Assembly (NCBI RefSeq): GCF_013363995.1 | Contig: NZ_JABWGO010000001.1 | Location: 2,303,222 to 2,367,221, forward strand | Direction of reading: 5' to 3' | Origin: Nonomuraea rhodomycinica | Lineage (GTDB): Bacteria > Actinomycetota > Actinomycetes > Streptosporangiales > Streptosporangiaceae | DNA length: 64,000 bases | Shown here: in pieces, positions 26,947 through 35,899 of the stretch | Layout: every line of letters starts with the position of its first letter | Numbering within the stretch: the stretch's first letter is position 1 | Notes under the pieces: generated by a model | Told to the model about the DNA's origin: nothing | The model's database searches: none | Seen by the model: the letters and a program-made list of their open reading frames with translations, nothing else | Made by a program: the position numbers and the translations under genes

Positions 26947-27278
26947 GCGTGCTCGGCAAGCTCGGCAACGTGCTCATCCCCGTGGCCGACCTCGACCAGG
27001 CGATCGCCTTCTACGGGCTGCCGGTGAAGTTCCGCGACGGCGACCGGTTCGCGGCCCTGGACGGCGGCGGCGTGACCGTGGCGCTGGCCGGCCCCGCCGA
27101 GCAGGTCACCGACACGGCGGCGCCCTCGTACAAGGTGGACGACGTGGCGCGGGCCGTGCGCGAGCTGTCGGCGCGCGGCGGCGAGGTGGTGCGCGCCCCC
27201 GAGGAGGGGCCGCACGAGACGCGCGCCGTCCTGCGCGACCCGTCGGGCAACGTCTTCGTCCTGTACGCGCCCCTCTGA
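26943..27278 (+). CDS. VOC (glyoxalase-fold) family protein
   Basis: About 111 residues, one VOC module pair: LGNVLIPVADLDQAIAFYG at the start and a closing DPSGNVFVLYAPL. Metal-binding positions are not obvious, so enzyme or binding role is open. GTG at 26943 overlaps the previous stop as GTGA with GGAG 6 nt upstream; a TTG at 26931 is possible but lacks a ribosome site. It sits between the Zn-ribbon protein and an acyl-CoA ligase. Confidence 0.82.
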   Translation: MSVLGKLGNVLIPVADLDQAIAFYGLPVKFRDGDRFAALDGGGVTVALAGPAEQVTDTAAPSYKVDDVARAVRELSARGGEVVRAPEEGPHETRAVLRDPSGNVFVLYAPL

Positions 27279-27418
27279 CGCCGCGCCGACCCCGTCCCGT
27301 ACGCGCCCCGCCCGACCCGCCGCACCCGCCCGAACCCGGCCACCCGCCCGCCGCACCCGAGCCCGACCGCCCGCCGGCCCCTGCTCCACCAGCCCGACCG
27401 CCTGATCCGGAGGCCCCC

Positions 27419-28978
27419 ATGGCGCGATCCCCCTACGGCAACTACGGCCACGCGATCCTGACCGCCGGAGCGATGCGCACCCCGGACCGCGAGGCGCTCA
27501 CCTACTGCGGCGAGCGCCGCTTCACCTACGACCGGCTCAACCGGCTCGTCAACCGCCGCGCCCACGCCCTGCTCGCCGCCGGGATCACCCCCGGCCAGCG
27601 GGTCGGCGCGCTGCTCAACGAGACCCTGCACGTCGCCGAGGTCTACCTCGCCCAGGCCAAGACGGGCGTCGTCACCGCCGCGCTGAACCCGTACTGGCCG
27701 GTCGGCACCCTGCGCGCGGTCGTCGAGCAGTCGGGCTGCACGGCGTTCGTGTACGACGCGACGGTGGAGGCGGCCGTGGCCGAGATCCGGCCCGCGCTCC
27801 CGGGGGTGACCACGTGGATGAAGGTGGGCGGGCCCGGCGACGGCGCGGTGGACCTCGACGCGCTGGCCGCCGAGGCGCCCGAGGACGAGCCGCCGATCGC
27901 GGGCGGCCACGACGACCCGCTCGCCCTCTACTACACCTCCGGCACGACCGGGCTGCCGAAGGCGGTCGTCCACACGCACGCCTCGTCGCTGGCCACGGCC
28001 CAGATCTGGCTGGACGTGCCGCGCGGGCCCGAGTCGGTGTTCGGCACCGGCGCGATCATCTGGGGCATCGGGTTCCCGGCCATCGTGGGCCCGGCCCTGT
28101 ACGCGGGCATGCGGCTGGTGCTGGAGCAGGACTGGGGTCCGCAGAACTTCCTGCGCGTCGTGCCGCGCGAACGGGTCACCCACGTGTCGCAGATCCCCTC
28201 GTTCTACGCGGCGCTGCTCGGCTCGGCCGGGCACGAGGGCGTGGACCTGTCGTCCGTCGAGGTCATCATGCTGGGCGGCGAGCCGCTGACCGCCACCATG
28301 CTGGAGCGCATCAAGCGGCGCCTGCCCGGCGCCGCCGTCTACTCCTACTACGGCCAGACCGAGGCCCCGTACACCTGCATGGGCCGCGTCGACGACGGCT
28401 CGACCCCGCTCGGCTCGTCGGGACGGGCCCGCACCGGCAACGCGGTCCGCGTGACCGGCCCCACCGGTGCGCGGGTGGTCGGCGAGACCGGCGAGATCAA
28501 CCTCGCCGGCCCGCACGTGATGGCCGGGTACGACGGCCTGCCGGACCGGACGGCCGAGGTGCTGCGCGGCGGCTGGTACGTCGGCGGCGACCTCGGCACG
28601 GTGTCCGAGGACGGGGTGCTGCGGGTGCTCGGGCGGCGCGAGGACGCGATACTCAAGGGCGGCGTGTGGAGCCAGCCGGTCGCCGTCGAGGAGGCGGCCG
28701 CGGCGCTGGACGGCGTCGCCGAGGCGGGCGCGGTGGGCGTCCCGGCGCACGTCGAGGGCCAGGAGGCCGTGGAGCAGGAGATCCTGCTGGCCGTGGTGCC
28801 CCGCGCCGGTCACACCCTCGACTCCTCCAAGCTGGCGCTGGCCCTGGCCGACACGCTGCCGGCGCACCAGCGGCCCGACCACATCGTGGTGGCCGACGAG
28901 CTGCCGCACTTCCAGGACGCCTCGGGCGGGCCGGGCAAGCTGCTGCGGCGGGAGCTGCACCGGCTGCTGGAGCGCTGA
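27419..28978 (+). CDS. AMP-forming acyl-CoA synthetase
   Basis: A 519-residue ANL-superfamily ligase. The AMP-binding motif YYTSGTTGLPKA is present, with YSYYGQTEAP (A5-like), GGWYVGGDLG (A7) and a C-terminal hinge RREDAILKGG. The final catalytic Lys region reads GGPGKLLRRELHRLL. It activates a carboxylic acid as its CoA thioester; the acid is unknown. ATG at 27419 has GGAGG about 6 nt upstream. The 140-nt gap before it is C-rich and shows no other feature. Confidence 0.92.
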   Translation: MARSPYGNYGHAILTAGAMRTPDREALTYCGERRFTYDRLNRLVNRRAHALLAAGITPGQRVGALLNETLHVAEVYLAQAKTGVVTAALNPYWPVGTLRAVVEQSGCTAFVYDATVEAAVAEIRPALPGVTTWMKVGGPGDGAVDLDALAAEAPEDEPPIAGGHDDPLALYYTSGTTGLPKAVVHTHASSLATAQIWLDVPRGPESVFGTGAIIWGIGFPAIVGPALYAGMRLVLEQDWGPQNFLRVVPRERVTHVSQIPSFYAALLGSAGHEGVDLSSVEVIMLGGEPLTATMLERIKRRLPGAAVYSYYGQTEAPYTCMGRVDDGSTPLGSSGRARTGNAVRVTGPTGARVVGETGEINLAGPHVMAGYDGLPDRTAEVLRGGWYVGGDLGTVSEDGVLRVLGRREDAILKGGVWSQPVAVEEAAAALDGVAEAGAVGVPAHVEGQEAVEQEILLAVVPRAGHTLDSSKLALALADTLPAHQRPDHIVVADELPHFQDASGGPGKLLRRELHRLLER

Positions 28979-28981
28979 GGG

Positions 28982-31342
28982 ATGGCGGCCGGCGACGACG
29001 CGGGCGGGCCCGCGGGCGAGACGACGCGCGAGCACGACTCCGGGGTCGTCTTCGAGCACGAGGCCAAGGCGCTGCTACGGGAGGCCGGGGTGCCGGTGCC
29101 GCGCGGCGTCGTGGTCACCGGGCCCGCGCCGGACTTCGGGGCGATCGGCGGGCTGGCCGAGCCGCTGGTGCTCAAGGCGTTCGGGCCCGGACTGCTCCAC
29201 AAGTCCGACTCCGGCGCGGTGCGGCTCGGGCTGCGGCGCGCCGAGGTGGCGGACGCGGCCGGGCGCATGCGCGCGGCGCTGGCCGAGCACGGGATCACGC
29301 CGAGCGGGTTCCTCGTGGAGGAGCAGGCCGAGGCCGGGGTGGAGCTGATCGCGGGGCTGGTGCGCGATCCCGGGTTCGGGCCGGTGCTGCTGGCGGGGCT
29401 GGGCGGGGTGTGGGCGGAGGCGCTGCGCGACACCGCCCTCGCCCTGTGCCCGGTCTCGGAGGACGACGCCCGCCGCATGCTCGGCTCGCTGCGCGGGTCG
29501 GTGCTGCTCCACGGGTACCGGGGCCGGGCCGGGGTGGACGTCGGCGCGGTGGTCAAGCTGCTCATGACGCTGGGCGGGCCCGGCGGGCTGTGGGAACGGC
29601 TGGAGCTGGGCGAGTTCGAGGCCAACCCGGTGATCGCCACGCCGTCGGGCGTGGTCGCCGTGGACGCCCGCCACGTCCCGTCCGCGTCCCCCCCGGAACG
29701 CGCGACCGGCGGCGGCGACGGTGACTTCCGGAAGCTGTTCGAGCCGCGCTCCGTGGCCGTGGTCGGCGCCTCCACCACCCGTCCGAACTTCGGCAACATG
29801 TTCCTCGGCTTCTACCGGGCCGCCGGGATGCCCGTGGTGGCCGTTCACCCCGAGGCCGCCGAGGTCGCCGGTGTCCCGGCCGTGCGGTCGCTCGCCGAGG
29901 CGGGCGCCGACTACGCGCTGGTCGCGGTCCCCGCCGAACGCTGCGCCGACGTCGTACGGCAGGCGACCGGCGTGGCGTACACGCAGGTCATGAGCGGAGG
30001 GTTCGGCGAGGCGGGACGCCCCCAGCTGGAGGCCGAGCTGGTGGAGGCGGCGCGCGCGGCCGGCACGCGGCTGCTCGGCCCCAACTGCATGGGCGTGTAC
30101 TGCCCGCGGGGACGCCAGACGTTCACCGGCGGCGGGCTCGGCCCGCCCGGGACGGTGGCGCTGATCTCGCAGAGCGGCGGCCTCGCCGGCGAGGTGATCA
30201 AGGTCGGCGAGCGGCGCGGCCTGGCCTTCAGCCGGGTCGCCACCGTGGGCAACGCCGCCGACGTCACGCCCGCCGAGCTGCTGCGCTGGCTGTCGCACGA
30301 CCCCGAGACGAGGGCCGTGGGCCTGTACCTGGAGGACCCGCGCCAAGGGCGGGCCCTGTACGAGGCGCTGGCGGCGACCACGCTGCCCGTCGCGCTGCTG
30401 GTCGGTGGGCGCAGCGCGCAGGGCCGCCGGGCGGCGGCCTCCCACACCGGCGGGCTGGTCGGCGACGGGCGGATCTGGCGGGCGCTGGCCGAGCAGACCG
30501 GCGCCGCGCTGGTCGGCAGCCAGGACGACCTGATCGGCGTGCTGTCGTTCTTCCAGGCGCACGGGGCGCGGCCCGCGTCCGGTGACGGGGTGCTGGTGAT
30601 CGGGCCGAGCGGCGGGGCGAGCGTCCTCGCGGCCGACGCCTTCGACCAGGCCGGGGTACGGCTGGAGCCGCTGCCCGAGGGCGCCCTGCCGGACCTGCGC
30701 GGGCTCGGTCTCGGGGCGGGCAGCACGCTGGCCAACCCGCTGGAGGTGCCCGTCGGCCCGCGCAGCCGCCCCGATCTGGTGCGCGACGCCGTCGCCGCGA
30801 TCCTGCGGCGACAGCCGTACCGGGACGTCGTGGCGCACGTCAACGTGCAGAGCTTCTTCACCTACGGCACGGCGGCCGAGCCGCTGCTGGAGTACGCCCG
30901 GGCCCTCGGCGGGGCGCAGGAGGAGCTGGCCGGGACCAGGTTCACGCTGGTCACGCGTAACGGCGAGTGCGCGCCGGCGGGGGTGGAGGACGAGGTGCGG
31001 CGGATCGCCGCGCGGGCGGGCGTCCCGGTGTACCGGTCGATGGAGGCGGCGGCGGTGGCGGTCGCGGCCGGCCGGACACTGGACCGCCTCACCCCGGACG
31101 GGCACCCCTCGAACGGGCGCCTCTCGAACGGGCCTGCCGGAGACGGACGCCCCTCGGACCGTCCTGTCGCAGAAGGGCGCGGGCGCGCTGGTGACGGACG
31201 CTCCGTTGACGGACCCGCCGTTGACGGACGCGCCGTAGAGCGACGCGCCGTTGACGGGCGCGCCACTGAGGGACCCGCCGTAGACGGGCGCGCCGGTGAC
31301 GGGCCGGAGCTCGGGCGGGGATTCGGGCGGGCGGGATCGTGA
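28982..31342 (+). CDS. ADP-forming acyl-CoA ligase, ATP-grasp domain first
   Basis: A 786-residue fused NDP-forming acyl-CoA synthetase. The ATP-grasp (beta) domain is N-terminal (EHEAKALLREAGVPVPRG; LKAFGPGLLHKSDSGAV), followed by the CoA-binding and ligase domains (PRSVAVVGASTTRPNFG; ISQSGGLAGEV) with the phospho-histidine motif SHTGGLVGD. This is the reverse of the alpha-beta order in many family members. After about residue 700 the protein dissolves into a repetitive Asp/Gly/Arg/Pro tail encoded by short tandem repeats. It starts 4 nt after the AMP-forming ligase, so two CoA-ligase types share one operon. Confidence 0.88.
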   Translation: MAAGDDAGGPAGETTREHDSGVVFEHEAKALLREAGVPVPRGVVVTGPAPDFGAIGGLAEPLVLKAFGPGLLHKSDSGAVRLGLRRAEVADAAGRMRAALAEHGITPSGFLVEEQAEAGVELIAGLVRDPGFGPVLLAGLGGVWAEALRDTALALCPVSEDDARRMLGSLRGSVLLHGYRGRAGVDVGAVVKLLMTLGGPGGLWERLELGEFEANPVIATPSGVVAVDARHVPSASPPERATGGGDGDFRKLFEPRSVAVVGASTTRPNFGNMFLGFYRAAGMPVVAVHPEAAEVAGVPAVRSLAEAGADYALVAVPAERCADVVRQATGVAYTQVMSGGFGEAGRPQLEAELVEAARAAGTRLLGPNCMGVYCPRGRQTFTGGGLGPPGTVALISQSGGLAGEVIKVGERRGLAFSRVATVGNAADVTPAELLRWLSHDPETRAVGLYLEDPRQGRALYEALAATTLPVALLVGGRSAQGRRAAASHTGGLVGDGRIWRALAEQTGAALVGSQDDLIGVLSFFQAHGARPASGDGVLVIGPSGGASVLAADAFDQAGVRLEPLPEGALPDLRGLGLGAGSTLANPLEVPVGPRSRPDLVRDAVAAILRRQPYRDVVAHVNVQSFFTYGTAAEPLLEYARALGGAQEELAGTRFTLVTRNGECAPAGVEDEVRRIAARAGVPVYRSMEAAAVAVAAGRTLDRLTPDGHPSNGRLSNGPAGDGRPSDRPVAEGRGRAGDGRSVDGPAVDGRAVERRAVDGRATEGPAVDGRAGDGPELGRGFGRAGS
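31083..31310. repeat. Short-period tandem repeats forming the ligase tail
   Basis: Many degenerate 15-18-bp units around GACGGACGCGCCGTT extend the end of the ADP-forming ligase gene. They keep the frame and encode repeats such as DGRAVDGRA. The tail is unlike any ligase domain and probably arose by slippage. Confidence 0.75.
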
Positions 31343-31393
31343 AGGCCGGCGCGGGAGCGGCCGGCGTGGGCGTGGGAGCGGCGGGAGGTCGCG

Positions 31394-32143
31394 GTGGGAC
31401 TGCTTGACGGCAAGGTGGCGCTGGTCACGGGCGGCGCGCGGGGCATGGGCGAGGCGCACGTGCGGCTGTTCCGCGAGGAGGGCGCCGAGGTGGTCTTCGG
31501 CGACGTGCTGGACGAGGAGGGCAAGGCGCTCGCGGAGGAGACGGGCGCGACCTTCGTGCACCACGACGTGACCGACCGGGCGGAGTGGGCGCGGGCCGTG
31601 GAGACCGCCGTGTCGCTGCACGGCCGCCTGAACGTCCTGGTCAACAACGCCGGGATCCTGAAATTTCGGCGTATCGCCGATATGGAGCCGGAGGAGTTCG
31701 ACCGCGTGATCGAGGTGAACCTCAAGGGCACGTGGCTCGGCGTCAAGTCGGTCATCGAGCCCATGAAGGCGGCCGGGCGCGGCTCGATCGTCAACATCTC
31801 CTCGATCGAGGGCTTCGTCGGCGCCGAGGGGCTGTCGGCGTACGCGGCCTCGAAGTTCGCGGTGCGCGGGGTGACCAAGTCGGCGGCGCGGGAGCTGGCC
31901 CCCTTCAAGATCCGCGTCAACTCGGTGCACCCCGGCGCCATCAACACGTCCATGGCCATGAACCCGGACATGATGGGCGAGGTCGACGCCGAGGCGTTCG
32001 TGCGCGCCATGGTGATCAAACGGTTCGCCAAGCCGGTGGAGGTCTCGCACGTGGTGGCGTTCCTGGCCTCGGACCGGTCGAGCTACTGCACGGGCAGCGA
32101 GTTCACGGTGGACGGCGGCCTCACCACCGGCGCCGGTTACTGA
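31394..32143 (+). CDS. SDR, hydroxysteroid/3-oxoacyl-type dehydrogenase
   Basis: A 249-residue classical SDR: TGGARGMGEAH for the cofactor, NNAG, NISSIEG, catalytic YAASK, and HPGAINTSM. The sequence resembles the 3-alpha/20-beta-hydroxysteroid dehydrogenase (FabG3) group of actinobacteria. Asp at the end of the second strand (VVFGDVLDE) points to NAD(H). GTG at 31394 follows GGGAGGT by 5 nt. It closes the operon begun at 26584; the next gene is convergent. Confidence 0.9.
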   Translation: MGLLDGKVALVTGGARGMGEAHVRLFREEGAEVVFGDVLDEEGKALAEETGATFVHHDVTDRAEWARAVETAVSLHGRLNVLVNNAGILKFRRIADMEPEEFDRVIEVNLKGTWLGVKSVIEPMKAAGRGSIVNISSIEGFVGAEGLSAYAASKFAVRGVTKSAARELAPFKIRVNSVHPGAINTSMAMNPDMMGEVDAEAFVRAMVIKRFAKPVEVSHVVAFLASDRSSYCTGSEFTVDGGLTTGAGY

Positions 32144-32169
32144 GAACGCGGGGCGGCCGGCTTCCTCGC

Positions 32170-32793
32170 TCAGGTGACCTTGAGGCCGACCCACTCGGCC
32201 GGGGTGATGAACAGGCCGGTCGCCTCCACCAGCACGGTGCCGTCCGGCAGGGCGATGCGTCCGTCGGCCCACGACTTGCGGCCCTCCGACCGGGTGTGCT
32301 CGGCCGTGGCGACGAGCGGCCGGCCGTACGGGACGGTCGCCCGGTAGCGGACGGTGAGCGTGCCGGTGAGCCCGGCCACCCCGGCGGCGGCGACCGCCTG
32401 GCCGAGCAGGTGGTCGAGGACCATCGCGCTGATCCCGCCGTGGACGGCGGAGGGCGGCCCCTCGTGCAGGGGCCGGAAGGCGATGTCGGCCCGGACGCCG
32501 CGCTCGGGGTCGCGCTCGACCACGAGGGGCAGCGCGTGCGGGTTGGCGGCGCCCGTGACGGCGTTGCCGAGATGCCGCACGGTGCCGTCCGCGCCGATCT
32601 CCAGCGGCTGCGGCGTCTCCCGCGCGGCCGCGCGCAGGCGCGCGGTCAGGGCGGCCAGTTCGGCGGCGACGGCGGCGATCTCGCTCCCGCCCACCTCGGT
32701 GAGGGCGACGGCGTCCATGAAGTCCCTGGTCTCCTGGGCGAGGGCGCAGAGGGCTTCGAGGCGGGCGTCCTGGGCGGCGACGTCGATCGTCAT
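32170..32793 (-). CDS. PaaI/YigI-type acyl-CoA thioesterase
   Basis: A 207-residue hot-dog protein. A helical N-terminal extension (about 75 residues) precedes the hot-dog domain with the active-site helix region HGGISAMVLDHLLG, typical of PaaI-type thioesterases. It would release acids from CoA thioesters and free CoA during catabolism. ATG at 32793 has no strong ribosome site, and a perfect KstR-consensus palindrome lies 11 nt upstream, which suggests a leaderless, repressor-controlled transcript. Confidence 0.88.
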   Translation of the reverse strand: MTIDVAAQDARLEALCALAQETRDFMDAVALTEVGGSEIAAVAAELAALTARLRAAARETPQPLEIGADGTVRHLGNAVTGAANPHALPLVVERDPERGVRADIAFRPLHEGPPSAVHGGISAMVLDHLLGQAVAAAGVAGLTGTLTVRYRATVPYGRPLVATAEHTRSEGRKSWADGRIALPDGTVLVEATGLFITPAEWVGLKVT

Positions 32794-32803
32794 GGCCGCA
32801 TCT

Positions 32804-32817
32804 TAGAACATGTTCTA
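32804..32817 (-). promoter_or_regulatory. KstR-like operator (TNNAACNNGTTNNA)
   Basis: TAGAACATGTTCTA is a perfect 14-bp palindrome and fits the published mycobacterial/rhodococcal KstR consensus exactly. It lies directly upstream of the thioesterase start. Whether the regulator is KstR itself or another TetR protein cannot be told here. Confidence 0.65.
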
Positions 32818-32954
32818 GCAAATCAGGATCTTCGGCGCTAGACCTAGATCTTTTGCCTATAAACGGCACGTTCTTTGGACAAATCTGGCAAGCTCTTGAC
32901 CTGCACCTTCACCTCCGCCATCAGCGCGACACGCGCTTGACGGGTGCTTTACCT

Positions 32955-33089
32955 GGCTATTCGTCACGGTAGCCTCGATCGTCACGAAAACTACAGGCCT
33001 CCGGATCTGTCACACGTGTCCCGGGTACCCCGTGTACCCCAGGTTGCGCGGATGAATCCGGTCTTGCCCGGAAGGTTTCTCTGCACTAC
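32955..33089 (+). ncRNA. Possible partial ydaO-type (c-di-AMP) riboswitch leader
   Basis: The leader of the CHAP gene contains ACCCCAGG, GGATGAATCC and GGAAGGTTTCTC in the order and spacing seen in actinobacterial ydaO riboswitches upstream of cell-wall hydrolases. The usual final block (CGAACCCGACAG) is absent because the coding region starts there, so this may be a shortened or degenerate element. TTTACC and TAGCCT around 32949-32976 form a possible promoter with 16-nt spacing. Weak call. Confidence 0.3.
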
Positions 33090-35795
33090 ATGACGCCAGA
33101 GATGCGGAAGTTCATCGACCTGCTCGAGAGCCAGCTCGGCTACTCGGAGCGGGGCGGTGCGTACACCAAGTTCGGCGACTGGTACGGCAAGAACGTCGAG
33201 TTCGACGCCGACTACACCTCCGCGCCGTGGTGCGACATGATGCTCTCGTGGGCCGCGCACAAGCTCGGCTACGAGGAGTGGATGGGCCAGTTCGCCTGGA
33301 CCGTCAGTCACGCCAAGTGGTTCCGCAAGCACGACGCCTGGGGACGCAAGCCCGAGCCCGGAGCCTTCGTCTTCTTCGACTGGAGCGGCTCCCACGACCT
33401 CGACCGGATCGACCACGTGGGCATCGTGACCCGGGTCGAGGGCCACACGATCCACACGATCGAGGGCAACATCGACGGCGGCGTCCTCAAGCGCAAGGAA
33501 CGCGACACGAGCAAGGTGGTCGGCTACGGCTACCCGTGGCGGATCAAGGAGCGTCTCGACCGCGAGGCCCGCCAGAACCAGGTGGATCCCGTCCTGCCTC
33601 CGGCGAACACCGACACCGGGCTCCTCCAGCAGACCGACAGCACGCTCGGGGCGCTGATCCCGTACTCCGAGGTCACCATCGTCCAGCCGCCGCTGGCCGC
33701 CCGCGCCCAGCCGAGCGCGAAGCCCACCAACGGCGCCCAGCAGGCCGCCGACCCCACGCCTCAGCGCCAGCCGGCCCAGCCGCAGGCCCAGCCCCAGACC
33801 CAGCCTCAGGCGCTGCCGCAGGCCACCAGCTCGGCCGCCACGAACGCCGACAAGGCCGCCAAGAAGGGCAAGCACGCCAAGCCCGCCACGGCCGACACCA
33901 AGGCAGTCACCAGAGAGCCGCTGACGCCGCTCGTGGACGCCTCCGCCTCGCACCCGTCCCCGGTGCTGGATTCGCCGACGCTGGTGGGCTCCGCGCTGGT
34001 GGCCGCCCTCGCGCTGCTCGCGGTGGCCAAGACCCGGCACATGCGCGCCCGGCCCGCTCCGGCCGCCGCCGCGCCGGCCGCGCCCGGCCGCCGCCGCCAC
34101 CGCCGTCCCCGCCGCCCGGCCGCCGCCCCGGCCGCCGGGAGCGCCCCGGTCATGGCCACGATGGTGCGCCGTACGACGGCGGACGCCACGCTGACGACCC
34201 GGACCACCGCCGCGGCCCGCGCCACGGCCGGAGCGGCGCCGGCGGCCGGCGCCACGGCCACGGCCGGCGCGACACTGGTCGCGATCACCACGGCCCGCGG
34301 CGCGGCGGCTCTCGCGGGCGGCGCCTCCTCTGCCGCCGGGGCGGGGCGTTCCGCTCACCGGGCCGCCGACGCCCTGCTGGAGACGGTGGAGCCGGTCAGC
34401 GCGTCGCGCGCGGCGGCACTCGGCGGTTCCCCCTCCGCGTCGCGCTCCGCTTCCGGGTACGGCGCCGGGGCCGCGTCCTCCGCGGACTTCTTCCCGGTCG
34501 ACCCGGCCGCCACGGGCCCCATGCCCCTGCACCCCGACATCCTCGCCTCCCTCTCGGAGGACGCGTCCGCGGCTCCGCTGGAGCCCACGGCCATCCACCA
34601 GGGAACGCCGCTGGAGGCGCTCGGCGCCCGCCGCATCGTCCCGGCCGAGACCTCGCCGGACCCGGCGGCCCACCCCAGGTTCGTGCCGCTGGAGACGGCC
34701 GCGGCGCAGTGGGGGCCGCCTCTGGAGACGATCGCCGCGCGTCTGTCGCTGCCGCCCGGCACGTTCGCGATCCCGGAGGCGACGAGCCGGTTCGACGCGT
34801 TCGGCGCCCGCCCGGTCGCCATGCCGGTCGCCATGCCGGACGTCGCCGACCTGCTCCGTGACGCTCAGACCCTCGTGCGCGACGCCCAGGGCCTGCCGCG
34901 CGAGCAGGACCCGTGGGACGCCTTCGGCCGTACGTCCCGTCCCGTGGGCCTCGGCGAGCCCGTGGGCCCCGGCGAGCCCTCCCCCGCCCCGTACGCCCTC
35001 CTGGACGGCCCTCGCGGCGCCTCTCACGGACGAGCGGCGGCCGCGGACGGCCTCCACGGCGGCCACGGCGGCCACGCCCGCACCGAGGACGGCCTCCGGG
35101 ACCGCTCGGCGCGCTCCAGCGGCGGCTACCGGGGGCGGAGGCGGCGCAGCGGGCACCCCGTCGAGGAGCCGGCCGCGTTCTCGCCCGACGCCGCCCCTCG
35201 CGGCCGCCGTCACCGCGGGGCGGCGCAGCACCGCGCCGAGCAGCCGCACCACATGGACGCCCGCCGGATCGACCCCTACTGGGCCCACCCGCAGCCCGTG
35301 TCCCGCCACGGCGACTCCCACACGCCGCCCCACCACGCGGACTGGTACCGGAGCGACTCCCACACTCCGCCCCACCACCCGGACTCGCACCGGAGCGACT
35401 CCCACACGCCCGCCGCCCCTCACGCGGACGCGCACCCCGGCGACTCCCGTCGCTCCACCACCCACGGGTCCGACGCCCATCGCGGCGACGCCCACCGGGC
35501 GGGTGGCCGGTGGGACGTGCGCCAGCTGGAGCCCCGCTGGTCCGACCAGTTCGCCCAGGATGGACCGCTCCGGGGCCGCCGCCACCGCTTGCCCGCCACG
35601 CCGCCGCTCTCGGCGCCGCCCCTCCGTGAGGCGTCGACGGAGAGCCGGGTCTTCGCGGGCGCCGCGAGCGCGACGACGGGTCAGCCCACGCCCTCGACCC
35701 CCGTCCTGGGAGTCTCGGACCGTTCCCCGGCCGCCGCGGTCACCGACTCCCCCGCCCGGGACGGCCGCCGCCGGAGGGGCCGCCACCGCGCCTGA
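33090..35795 (+). CDS. CHAP-domain cell-wall peptidase with membrane segment and low-complexity tail
   Basis: A 901-residue protein. Residues 1-160 form a CHAP domain with nucleophile Cys48 (APWCDMML), His109 (DHVGIV) and an acidic residue near 125 (HTIEGNID). A Gln/Pro-rich linker follows, then one membrane helix near residue 300 (LVGSALVAALALLAVAKT), an Ala/Thr-rich stretch, and a tail with His-rich repeats (SDSHTPPHH). CHAP domains cut peptidoglycan peptides. No Sec signal is seen before the CHAP domain, so topology is unclear. The ribosome site GGAAGG is rather far (14 nt) from the ATG. Confidence 0.85.
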   Translation: MTPEMRKFIDLLESQLGYSERGGAYTKFGDWYGKNVEFDADYTSAPWCDMMLSWAAHKLGYEEWMGQFAWTVSHAKWFRKHDAWGRKPEPGAFVFFDWSGSHDLDRIDHVGIVTRVEGHTIHTIEGNIDGGVLKRKERDTSKVVGYGYPWRIKERLDREARQNQVDPVLPPANTDTGLLQQTDSTLGALIPYSEVTIVQPPLAARAQPSAKPTNGAQQAADPTPQRQPAQPQAQPQTQPQALPQATSSAATNADKAAKKGKHAKPATADTKAVTREPLTPLVDASASHPSPVLDSPTLVGSALVAALALLAVAKTRHMRARPAPAAAAPAAPGRRRHRRPRRPAAAPAAGSAPVMATMVRRTTADATLTTRTTAAARATAGAAPAAGATATAGATLVAITTARGAAALAGGASSAAGAGRSAHRAADALLETVEPVSASRAAALGGSPSASRSASGYGAGAASSADFFPVDPAATGPMPLHPDILASLSEDASAAPLEPTAIHQGTPLEALGARRIVPAETSPDPAAHPRFVPLETAAAQWGPPLETIAARLSLPPGTFAIPEATSRFDAFGARPVAMPVAMPDVADLLRDAQTLVRDAQGLPREQDPWDAFGRTSRPVGLGEPVGPGEPSPAPYALLDGPRGASHGRAAAADGLHGGHGGHARTEDGLRDRSARSSGGYRGRRRRSGHPVEEPAAFSPDAAPRGRRHRGAAQHRAEQPHHMDARRIDPYWAHPQPVSRHGDSHTPPHHADWYRSDSHTPPHHPDSHRSDSHTPAAPHADAHPGDSRRSTTHGSDAHRGDAHRAGGRWDVRQLEPRWSDQFAQDGPLRGRRHRLPATPPLSAPPLREASTESRVFAGAASATTGQPTPSTPVLGVSDRSPAAAVTDSPARDGRRRRGRHRA

Positions 35796-35899
35796 CGCCC
35801 ACGGCGTCGACGAGGAAGCCACGGGGACCCCGGCTCCTCGCGACGCCAACGCGTCCCCGCCGATTCGGCGTGGAGACCGGCCGCCCCGCCACGCCGGCG

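Noticed and set aside
26238-26977. Minus-strand ORFs between GH127 and the Zn-ribbon gene
   Set aside because: Low-complexity Arg/Pro/Gly translations; one overlaps the Zn-ribbon gene antisense, and the region holds a promoter and operator instead.
29075-32869. Minus-strand open frame of 1264 codons
   Set aside because: Antisense to the ADP-forming ligase and SDR genes, which have clear motifs on the plus strand.
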